A DNA stretch of 10,218 bases from Phoronis ovalis (lineage: Eukaryota; Phoronida; Phoronidae). Shown piece after piece: positions 5,101 through 10,218 of the stretch. Within the stretch, counting starts at the first letter, position 1; each line of letters opens with the position of its first letter. The notes under the pieces were generated by a model. It was given only the letters and a program-made list of their open reading frames with translations, did no database searches and was not told the DNA's origin. The stretch covers positions 1 to 10,218 of the forward strand of contig JAOXYB010066312.1 in assembly GCA_028565635.1 (NCBI GenBank). Reading direction: 5' to 3'. The position numbers were made by a program, and so were the translations under genes.

Positions 5101-7365
5101 AAGAGTTGTATTTTATGACTTTTGAAACATTCTGTTCAAATAAATTTAAACATTTTTTGTATTACCTACCATATGTGAATAATGTCAAGAGCAAAATTAT
5201 GGAAATTCGTTGCTGACAAATAAGAAATGAGCATGCTACTTGCATATTGGGAGGCTTGCAAAAATGACTGTACTTACTGTAGAAGCCATCTGAGTAAATG
5301 TTGGTTCGATCATCTGCAGATCACTGTCAATATTATTCGGATCAACTTGTTCCAAAGTAATAAAGTCATTTAAAAATTCATCAGCCTAAAAAAAATAAAA
5401 TTCAAACAATTATAAAAATTGCACACATTCCTTTTTTCCAGTTCCAAAATTCCCAAGAAATCACATTAAAGAATTTTACCTTTTTCAAATAGTTGGTATG
5501 CAAAATAAGCTGTCATTTTTGAGGAGATGAATGTCCAAAAGTCGACATGTATAAGCATAATATAAGAAATACGAAATGGCACATTTTCACGGAACCAGGC
5601 ACAGAAAATAGTTACTTAATAAAATATAAATAACCCTATTCTCCAGAAGGTACGGTGAACATGTAACCATGAATATGCTATCACTTATGCCACATCATTT
5701 TGCATCAAACTTTTCACGTTAATTTGCCTTTTAAAACAGAATGTTTGTAATTCGTTTTTCCTCTTGATTTTATAATTCTTATTTTCTTAGTCAGGTTTCA
5801 TTACATGTTAACCATTATATCTGTTTTTGGCGGTTATACATTTGCATTTATTTCTGCCATCATCTTCTCTTATCCCATAGCGTGAAATTTTTATAGTGTC
5901 TGTACATCTTGGTATTCATTTTTTCAATGAAATATGATACAGAAATTCAAAGAAACTTCAGTAAGACAGCAATGGAGATGTTTGTTTTTATGGATTCAAC
6001 TTCAAACACAGACAACCGACAAAATTACAAATCCGAACACCGGCCATTGATTTACCTTCTTGTCTTAACAGAGAAAAATAACTTACATCTGAAACGCTGG
6101 TTGCCGTACTGCTCATACCCATCGATAAAGGACTGTCTGGCTCTGGCACGCTACTACTGTGATGTCTGTTCATGCCACTAGGGACGTTACTCGTCATCAT
6201 GACGGGTAATGATTGTATGGTGGATGCATGACCTTGGGACTGCAACAGGTAACTCTGTACTTGTCTTTTTGCATTTTGTTGTACATGGTACTTTGTTGGG
6301 TGCTGCAGCTGAGTCTTGACCTTTGAAAAATAAAAGAAAAAGTTGTCTAAATACACCACAGACATTATTCCATTCATGCCTACTTTGTACCATGGCACTA
6401 ATTTATCTTTTGTTGTTACCTGTGAACGGGTCAGTTACCTCGGAGTTGTAACAGCATTCAAAGCTATCAATTTACTACTTGTACTTTACTGACACACAAA
6501 ACTTATTTTTTGTATTGCTGACGTCACTGTTATGATTGCCTCATTTTATTCGAATTCCCATTATGACATAGACTCTGCATAAAACCATAAAAAAATGATG
6601 CTTTATTAAACATTTAATGTCTTCCTGTATACCATGCAGTGCCATGTCTATGATGACGCATGGTTTACCTTGTACCATACTCTACTAGTCGGTACGATGG
6701 CACACCTTTATTACCATTTAACAGCCTACTAAACCCCGATAATGTTGCAGAAACTTCCGATAACTATTTAGGATAATTTATTTTGCTTTTAGGATAAGCT
6801 ATGCACTTTAAATCTGTTTTTACGTAACAGTGAAATGTGTACATTTTCATATCATCCTTCTTTCATGGATGCAGTAATAGCACATAATTTAGGATGCTAA
6901 CAAACTACAAGATGACCAAGGAAAAAGCCCAAATAATTTATCTTGTGAATCTGCCACCAGGCGGACTATAGGCATAACATTACTTTCCTATAATCCAAAG
7001 AGTAATCTTTCAAAAGCACCTGCATGTTTGAGATCTTTATAAAAACTGGAGCATTTCCACTAGAACACTTCATAACTCTTATAAAACTAGGTATTTGCCT
7101 GTACAACAGTGATTAAAATCAAAAGTGTTGCCTACCTGTCCGCACTTTGCAAATTTATTTTGTAAAGTTATTAGTAAAGGATATTTCTGGATAAAACACA
7201 CTACAACAGAAAACTGTATCTTACCTGACAACATGATGAAAAGTTGCTTTCCTCAGCACATGAACTAAACCGGTCATAATACTGGTTATAACTACTATAA
7301 TTATAATGACTATACATCCCCGTGTCTTGATATTGCGTTTGATTGTCCTCGTTCCAGTATCGCAT
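1875..7365 (-). CDS. MITF: MiT/TFE-family bHLH leucine-zipper transcription factor (MITF/TFEB-like), whole spliced coding region
   Basis: Seven exons (7365-7225, 6320-6087, 5385-5278, 4178-4004, 3025-2950, 2658-2511, 2135-1875) sum to 1143 nt, giving 380 residues plus a TAG stop. Every junction keeps frame and uses GT-AG. Family members are nuclear/cytoplasmic factors that dimerise and bind E-boxes (CACGTG/CATGTG, CLEAR elements) to drive lysosome, autophagy and pigment-cell genes. Order along the protein: Tyr-rich leader 1-47; MiT N-terminal block about 48-70; Ser/Pro region to 125; acidic activation helix about 126-137; SCPA and SUMO motifs 184-194; basic region 209-226; helix-loop-helix to about 265; zipper 265-296; Gln-rich then Ser-rich tail to 380. 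The symbol follows the family; invertebrates generally carry a single MiT gene, so MITF versus TFEB orthology is not decidable here. Family assignment is near certain. The 5' end is the weakest point, because further upstream exons may lie outside the window. Confidence 0.95.
2136..2510 (-). other. MITF: Intron between exons 6 and 7
   Basis: This 375-nt phase-0 intron runs from gttagt to tttttag and interrupts the coding sequence just before the last zipper heptad. It is A+T-rich with a T-run at 2222-2228 (+ strand). I see no repeat or coding potential. Confidence 0.85.
2511..2658 (-). CDS. MITF: Exon 6: helix 2 and leucine zipper, residues 245-294
   Basis: This 148-nt exon has acceptor ctgttttacag and donor gttagt, slightly weaker than the other five donors. 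It completes Pro245 and ends in phase 0 after Gln294. It encodes [16 protein letters not shown] at 250-265, the family's helix 2, and then a zipper. Hydrophobic positions 265 (L) and 272 (I) are seven apart. The next set, 275 (M), 282 (L), 289 (M) and 296 (L), is again seven apart but displaced by three residues. MITF shows the same three-residue register shift, which restricts dimerisation to MiT partners. The segment aligns to human MITF without gaps, so dimer selectivity is probably kept. Confidence 0.96.
2659..2949 (-). other. MITF: Intron between exons 5 and 6
   Basis: This 291-nt intron splits the Pro245 codon between its second and third bases, from gtaagtg to ctgttttacag. The reading frame of exon 6 runs back into it for 23 codons to a Met at 2729, which is intron read-through and not a start. 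It has no other notable content. Confidence 0.88.
2950..3025 (-). CDS. MITF: Exon 5: basic region end, helix 1 and loop, residues 220-245
   Basis: This 76-nt exon has acceptor cattttatttcag and donor gtaagtg. It enters in phase 1 (completing Ile220) and leaves two bases of Pro245. It encodes [16 protein letters not shown], virtually identical to the family, then TLLPKTSDP. Glu221 and Arg224/Arg225 are the E-box contact positions that pair with His217 in the previous exon; deletion of one Arg in this run is the classic mouse mi mutation. The boundaries, inside NHNL-IERRRR and at SDP-D, fall where I recall the vertebrate MITF/TFEB exons being split. That recollection should be confirmed, but if right it indicates an ancient gene structure. 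Confidence 0.96.
3090..3150. repeat. Short intronic hairpin with about 24-nt arms
   Basis: Arm 3090-3113 pairs with 3127-3150 around a 13-nt loop. Both arms contain AACTGAAACT and AATGCTT when read in the same sense, with small bulges. Arm and loop sizes resemble a pre-miRNA stem. The minus-strand reading of 3134-3146 contains GAAACTGAAACT, the repeated GAAANN core bound by IRF proteins. Neither function is shown; the hairpin itself is plain in the sequence. Confidence 0.6.
3195..3876. mobile_element. 682-bp non-autonomous DNA-transposon-like element with 50-bp terminal inverted repeats
   Basis: Ends 3195-3244 and 3827-3876 are reverse complements at 42 of 50 positions without gaps. The outermost 12 bases (AGGCTAAGCTAG) and innermost 18 are identical, and the mismatches are clustered between. 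The 582-bp interior has no open frame of note and contains a 20-nt tandem duplication next to the right end. This is the structure of a MITE or similar deletion derivative mobilised by an enzyme supplied elsewhere. The superfamily is unclear because no convincing target-site duplication is visible: the flanks are ...AAACTTA and CAATTAA.... A chance 50-bp inverted match at this distance is very unlikely. Confidence 0.8.
3787..3826 (+). repeat. Two tandem copies of a 20-nt unit
   Basis: TATACATTCCATGTAATCCA at 3787-3806 is followed directly by TATACATTATATGTAATCCA at 3807-3826, with two mismatches. It abuts the right terminal inverted repeat of the 682-bp element, so it is probably a subterminal repeat of that element. 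Such repeats often serve as transposase contact sites. Confidence 0.75.
4004..4178 (-). CDS. MITF: Exon 4: 14-3-3/mTORC1 serine, SUMO motif and start of basic region, residues 162-220
   Basis: The acceptor is gtttgctgtag and the donor gtaagttg. There are 58 codons plus the first base of an Ile codon (phase 1). Residues 180-195 read [16 protein letters not shown]. The serine before Cys-Pro-Ala (Ser184) occupies the place of TFEB S211 and MITF-M S173, whose mTORC1 phosphorylation creates a 14-3-3 site that holds the factor in the cytoplasm. V191-K192-Q193-E194 fits the psi-K-x-E SUMO consensus and matches the K182-type site of MITF. The exon ends in the basic region [12 protein letters not shown]. 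His217 corresponds to the base-contacting histidine of MITF. The ATG that opens the exon is internal to the protein and not a start. The vertebrate six-residue ACIFPT insertion is absent. Confidence 0.95.
4179..5277 (-). other. MITF: Intron between exons 3 and 4
   Basis: This 1099-nt phase-0 intron is the longest in the gene, from gtaagtac to gctgtag. It holds a dispersed 29-nt direct repeat (4539-4567 and 4999-5027). No coding potential or RNA gene is recognised. Confidence 0.88.
4539..5027 (+). repeat. Dispersed 29-nt direct repeat pair (4539-4567 and 4999-5027)
   Basis: The copies share about 25 of 29 bases; the core reads TCAAATGAACATTCTTTCTG in one and TCAAATAAACATTCATTCTG in the other. 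They are 460 bp apart in the same orientation inside one intron. They may be the remains of an old duplication or of the ends of a decayed element. The 460 bp between them has no recognised feature. Confidence 0.4.
5278..5385 (-). CDS. MITF: Exon 3: acidic activation helix, residues 126-161
   Basis: The acceptor is ttttttttag, the donor gtaagtac, and both ends are phase 0 (36 codons). It begins [14 protein letters not shown], which parallels the acidic amphipathic activation helix of the family (DDVIDDIISLES in MITF, DDVIDNIMRL in TFEB). In MITF this helix contacts p300/CBP. The acid-hydrophobic alternation (D127 E128 F129 L130, D132 F133 I134, L136 E137) is visible in the translation. The exon goes on through an Asp/Asn-rich stretch to a Met-containing segment, [14 protein letters not shown], similar in placement to ALQMANTL in MITF. 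The stretch between the Ser110 motif and the helix is shorter than in vertebrate MITF. Confidence 0.92.
5386..6086 (-). other. MITF: Intron between exons 2 and 3, with a possible cassette micro-exon
   Basis: This 701-nt phase-0 intron runs from gtaagtta to tttttttag. At 5509-5480 there is a 30-nt in-frame open segment flanked by ...atgacag and gtaaaa. It could be included without disrupting the frame, but has no conserved counterpart that I know. Open frames overlapping 5909-6086 show no protein features. Confidence 0.85.
6087..6320 (-). CDS. MITF: Exon 2: conserved MiT N-terminal block and Ser/Pro region, residues 48-125
   Basis: The acceptor is tttttcaaag, the donor gtaagt, and both ends are phase 0 (78 codons). 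The exon opens with [19 protein letters not shown] at 51-69. This matches the family block that in MITF-M follows the unique first exon (NPTKYHIQQ and following residues). The middle is Ser/Thr/Met-rich. Residues 105-113 read VPEPDSPLS. The proline-directed Ser110 sits where vertebrate MITF/TFEB have the PNSPMAM serine (MITF-M S73, TFEB S142), an ERK/mTOR target; equivalence is inferred from position and context. An open frame continues 5' of the acceptor to a Met at 6398, but the clean acceptor and joining phase argue that this part is intron. Confidence 0.93.
6321..7224 (-). other. MITF: Intron between exons 1 and 2
   Basis: This 904-nt phase-0 intron runs from gtaagatac to tttttcaaag. It contains a short inverted pair, ACCATGC at 6631-6637 and GCATGGT at 6658-6664. 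No exon, repeat family or RNA gene is recognised. Confidence 0.83.
7225..7365 (-). CDS. MITF: First coding exon: tyrosine-rich N-terminus, residues 1-47
   Basis: The ATG at 7365-7363 has A at -3. Its frame is closed 16 codons upstream by TAA (7413-7411), which supports it as the start if nothing is spliced on further upstream. The exon encodes 47 residues and ends in a phase-0 CAG followed by gtaag. Eight tyrosines fall within the first 30 residues (for example [10 protein letters not shown] at 21-30), followed by a Ser/Cys-rich stretch ending SSCCQ. I recognise no domain. Vertebrate MITF-M also begins with a short isoform-specific exon that ends in Gln and joins in the same phase to the same downstream block. 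The Arg/Gln-rich segment that binds Rag GTPases in MITF-A and TFEB is absent. This could be an alternative first exon. A weak AG in the upstream repeat means a 5' extension cannot be fully excluded. Confidence 0.78.
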
Positions 7366-7455
7366 TTTTAAATAGAATTTATGACTGTATCTAAATACTT
7401 GATACTTATTTTAAATAGAATTTATGACTGTATCTAAATACTTGATACTTATTTT
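7366..7455. repeat. 43-bp tandem duplication abutting the start codon
   Basis: The sequence from 7366 repeats exactly with a period of 43 bp up to 7455, giving 90 bases or 2.1 copies with no mismatch. The first base of the repeat is the -1 base of the MiT ATG, so the duplicated block is the 5' leader or core promoter of the first coding exon. Perfect identity indicates a recent duplication or homogenisation. Each copy contains TATTTAAA on the minus strand, a TATA-like string. In the frame of the gene, the junction supplies the closing TAA (7413-7411). Confidence 0.93.
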
Positions 7456-8355
7456 TCTCCTAGGTTTTGTTGTTCTATTTTCTTTTTTTCCAAATCTTTT
7501 TATTGGATGAAAGTTTACATAATAGTAATAACCATAATAACATATTTTATCAAAGCCAGTCCACTGCTGGTGCCAAACAAATACGAGTAAATTTAATTGT
7601 TACTAAAATTTTGTATAACTATCAGCCAAAATTCAAATTTTCCCAAAAATTTCTAAGAATGTTTCATCAGGACTACTCTATAAGATTTTACAGTAATTTA
7701 ACTGATCAGAGATGGTTCTACTCTTTTTATACAAATCCACTGTCGATTGTGTAACTGTACAAGGAACGGTCAGTTGCAGGTCTGTTCGGGGTTGACCCGA
7801 GGTCAGTATAAGTTCATAGTCTTACTGTAATCCACAGTCAAGTTTGTAACATTCATGTTCATCCATAAGGTCCAAAATTGGCAACTCTACATGCAAGGAC
7901 TACCAAAAACATGTATAAGAAAATAAAATTCTTGAGCCCCAAAAATTAAATACTTTTAATATGAATGTTCTTAGTATTTTGACACTAATTTTCATACACA
8001 GAAGACTAAATTTAACCTTTCTCAAAATAGCTGATCCACTTGACAAGTAACAGTTTGCATACAGCTGAGGGTTATAACATATACAAGTGTTTTGCTGGAA
8101 AACATTTATTATTTTTAATTATTTTGTTTTTGTAATCATAATTAACTGTAGTTGCAGATCATATTTAATTTCACAAGTGCAACAGGTACAATGCAGTTCA
8201 ATGTACAGAAAAAAACCTGTTCTCAAAATGTTTTATTTTACCGAGTCAGTTTTAGTTTCATAAGTCTATTTCATTTTTAAATGGGTTATCCTTTTAGGAA
8301 TAGTACGCTGGACCTCATTAAATATCTTTTATAGCTTTTTTTAAAACTTTTTTTT

Positions 8356-8440
8356 AGATTATGATCTTTATATTTCACAATTTATTACTTCAATTCTTTG
8401 TGGATTATGATTTTTCCTATTTAAGTTTATTACTACAATT
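8356..8440 (+). repeat. Degenerate tandem duplication with a period of about 46 bp
   Basis: The block 8356-8395, beginning AGATTATGATCTTTATATTT, recurs at 8402-8440 as GGATTATGATTTTTCCTATT. Both end in TTTATTACTWCAATT. Similarity is clear but imperfect, suggesting an older event than the duplication at 7366-7455. Confidence 0.5.
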
Positions 8441-9000
8441 ATTAAAGTGAAGTTTTAATTGGCCAGTAGAAAATACTCCAAAAGCAAGCCAAATAAAATC
8501 TTTCTTTTTTTCTTTACCACAATGAACATTATTTCTATCACGTATCGTTTCATTTATTTATGCAGTTTTTCAAATTCAATTTTAACACAATGACTCACAG
8601 AAGTTATTTTAAATATGAAACTACTTTATGAATATGCAAAAGGGAATCCATTAAATTAATACATTTAAATATAATTTAATATAAAAGTACGGATAAGTAG
8701 CAGAGAAAAGAAAGAAATCATTCAAAGAGCACTTCAGCTTAAATAGATTTTTCATGAAATCAGATTTTTTATATTGGGAATTTACATTCAACACTTCACT
8801 ATTTGAAAACCAATACTGAAGCAGAATTTATGACAGCCAGTTAGAAACGGCTACAAAGAACAAACAGTAAACCTTAAAGCAGACCTTGGGCAGTAATTAA
8901 TGGAAAACATCAAATTGACCATGTAAAATTCCAAATGGTGCTAATTAGCGGAAAAGTTGAACGAGCAATATAAACAATGTAGCAGAAATGTATCAATTAA

Positions 9001-9030
9001 GCAGTATTTAGCAGTATTTTGAAGTATATC
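9001..9030 (+). repeat. Three 10-bp units, GCAGTATTTA-like
   Basis: GCAGTATTTA, GCAGTATTTT and GAAGTATATC stand end to end, the last degenerate. It is a short microsatellite-like run with no other context. Confidence 0.5.
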
Positions 9031-9734
9031 ATGCTTGTAGGAAGATATTCCCACATTAGTGTCAACTTGGAAAATTCGAAACGAAAGAAAAACAAATTTT
9101 AATTAGTCTTAATTATTGTAAAAATATAAACACAGAAAAAGACAAAAATATGATTTGGAATAAATAAAAACAGGTAGAATAATGTCCATAGTTTGTTAAA
9201 CATAAATTTACATAATTTTGAAATTACTTAATAATACAGCCACATATTTGTGTTAAACATTTTAATTTATTTTATTGGAGTCATTGTAATGAAATGCATA
9301 TTTCGCACACAGTATAATTATTCTCAAAGTACAGGTGTTCAAGGTTACCTGGTGACTGACCGGAATCATGCTGGGCAATTTCCAAGAATTGGCAAATTTT
9401 TCATGTCAATTTTTAATCTTTGTTCATGTTTCCCACAATTCAGTTTAATGTTTGTCAGATTTTTTTTGACTGGTAAATTTATTAGAAAACAACTGCAAGG
9501 AAAGAACTGATATATTTCTATCCACCTTGCATCTGTGTTTGACTCCATTGTGATTTTGTTTTTCTTATTTTCGCTCATCTAAACATCACTGTGTGTTGCG
9601 GCAACTATAGCATTTCGCATCTGGGAAAAGCTAATTTAATTAAATAATTAACAAACAGATCCAAGGAATCTAACAAGAATTGATGTTTCCACTTTCAAAC
9701 AAAACCCTGATGTATTTTAAAGTATGCAAGTACT

Positions 9735-9915
9735 TAACTGTCCTTATCATCTGGATATTTTACATAATTTTAAATTCAAATTATAATAATTGAAATTAAT
9801 AAAAGTCACTTTTATATCAGAGGTAAACCAGATATAAAAGTGACTTTTATTAATTTTTATTATTATAATTTGAATTTAAAATTATGTAAAATATCCAGAT
9901 GAATAAGGACAGTTA
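9735..9915. mobile_element. 177-bp near-perfect foldback MITE with TA flanks
   Basis: Left arm 9735-9818 and right arm 9831-9915 are reverse complements, with two substitutions and one 1-nt indel, around a 12-nt loop (9819-9830). If the boundary is set at ACTGTCC...GGACAGT (9737-9913), the element is flanked on both sides by TA (9735-9736 and 9914-9915). That is the target-site pattern of Tc1/mariner-type elements. TA flanks are also easy to obtain in A+T-rich DNA, so the superfamily is an inference. The near-identity of the arms points to a young insertion or arm homogenisation. It codes for nothing. Confidence 0.83.
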
Positions 9916-10218
9916 TGTCAAGCAGCCGTTAGTTAAGCTGATTCAGCAGAACCATGGTTCTACTTCTTCATGGTACATTATAATCCTTTAATAATTTTTA
10001 TGTAAAAACTTGTAAATTTGACCTACTCCAGTAAGCCATCAGCCTTGAAAGGTGGCCTACAATCTACCCTGGTACCTCATATCTCTAACGCTCTTCATCT
10101 TGTTTTTTCCTAGGTGGGCAATTTATTAATTTTTCTGAGACTTGTTAAAAACTAAAAACATGTATACAATTTTTATTAACTATATCAAATACTTATAAAA
10201 TCAAAATTTCGGTATACT
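9916..10218. other. Unannotated distal flank
   Basis: I see no gene here. A perfect 14-bp palindrome, AGAACCATGGTTCT (9948-9961), is the only structured sequence noted. The region after 10020 is slightly more mixed in base composition but has no convincing open frame. Confidence 0.5.

Larger units (their letters stand above)
7456..9734. other. Upstream region with no supportable gene
   Basis: About 2.3 kb of A+T-rich DNA lies upstream of the first coding exon. Open frames at 7467-7754 (+), 9250-9510 (+) and 9366-9578 (-) are short, overlap each other or consist of low-complexity A/T-driven residues, and show no domain. I looked on the minus strand for the Arg/Leu/Gln-rich Rag-binding exon of long MiT isoforms and saw none. 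A CCAAT box on the minus strand (7506-7502) lies about 137 nt before the ATG and could belong to a promoter, but a single match is weak. A small GC-richer island at 7765-7805 contains TTGACCCGAGGTCA. Two minor repeats are listed separately. Confidence 0.6.

Noticed and set aside
5909-6181. Plus-strand 90-residue open frame
   Set aside because: It is antisense to exon 2 and its flanking intron, with no domain or start context. It is explained as a shadow of the coding exon.
6187-6393. Minus-strand open frame beginning [10 protein letters not shown]
   Set aside because: It overlaps exon 2 in another frame. The exon 2 frame is the one matching the MiT N-terminal block, and its splice sites give consistent phases.
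6321-6398. Met at 6398 as an alternative start leading directly into exon 2
   Set aside because: The frame is open, but the added residues (about 26) are hydrophobic and non-conserved, and a good acceptor lies exactly at the start of the conserved block. Read-through of the intron is more likely, though an intronic promoter cannot be excluded.
6631-6703. Nested short inverted repeats (ACCATGC/GCATGGT and GTGCCAT/ATGGCAC) in intron 1
   Set aside because: The stems are only 7 bp with long loops, and such pairs are expected by chance in 10 kb.
7467-7754. Plus-strand 95-residue open frame upstream of the gene
   Set aside because: It is rich in Phe, Tyr, Asn and Leu as expected from A+T-rich DNA, with no signal, domain or splice context.
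9250-9578. Overlapping open frames on both strands at 9250-9510 (+) and 9366-9578 (-)
   Set aside because: Neither resembles a known family. The minus-strand frame was checked as a candidate upstream MiT exon and has no Arg/Leu/Gln Rag-binding pattern.
9948-9961. Perfect 14-bp palindrome AGAACCATGGTTCT
   Set aside because: Although perfect, it has no accompanying motif, gene or repeat context to suggest a function.
1-10218. CRISPR array, tRNA/rRNA, bacterial operon or autonomous transposase gene
   Set aside because: There are no regularly spaced direct repeats, no cloverleaf or rRNA-like sequence, no closely packed long ORFs and no transposase-like translation. Spliced exons with GT-AG introns show eukaryotic DNA.

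Overview
The window is animal nuclear DNA, strongly A+T-rich, and holds one recognisable gene on the minus strand. It is a seven-exon coding region for a MiT/TFE-family basic helix-loop-helix leucine-zipper transcription factor (MITF/TFEB/TFE3/TFEC group). All six introns have clean GT-AG ends with preserved phase, and the exons join to a 380-residue protein. The bHLH-zipper is close to the vertebrate and mollusc proteins, but the flanking regions have diverged from vertebrate paralogues. Together with the high A+T content and introns of 0.3-1.1 kb, this suggests an invertebrate (for example a cnidarian or lophotrochozoan). I cannot name the species.

Layout, read along the + strand. 1-480 lies beyond the 3' end of the gene and carries a nearly perfect foldback hairpin (143-282). 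484-1874 is the probable 3' UTR, with one AATAAA signal, two Pumilio-type sites and a degenerate inverted repeat. 1875-7365 holds the exons: terminal exon 1875-2135, then 2511-2658, 2950-3025, 4004-4178, 5278-5385, 6087-6320, and the first coding exon 7225-7365. The intron at 3026-4003 contains a 682-bp terminal-inverted-repeat element and a separate short hairpin. A 43-bp unit is tandemly duplicated and abuts the start codon (7366-7455). 7456-10218 is upstream DNA with no gene I can support. It holds a degenerate tandem repeat and a second near-perfect foldback element with TA flanks (9735-9915).

The protein keeps the family's working parts. These are the N-terminal MiT block, a proline-directed serine like the ERK site, an acidic activation helix, the SCPA serine that mTORC1 phosphorylates for 14-3-3 binding in TFEB, a psi-K-x-E SUMO motif, E-box contact residues, a zipper with the family's three-residue register shift, and the C-terminal serine cluster. 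Its first exon is a tyrosine-rich segment that replaces the Rag-GTPase-binding N-terminus of long MITF/TFEB isoforms. In architecture it therefore resembles the short MITF-M isoform. No bacterial-style system, CRISPR array, RNA gene or autonomous mobile element is visible.
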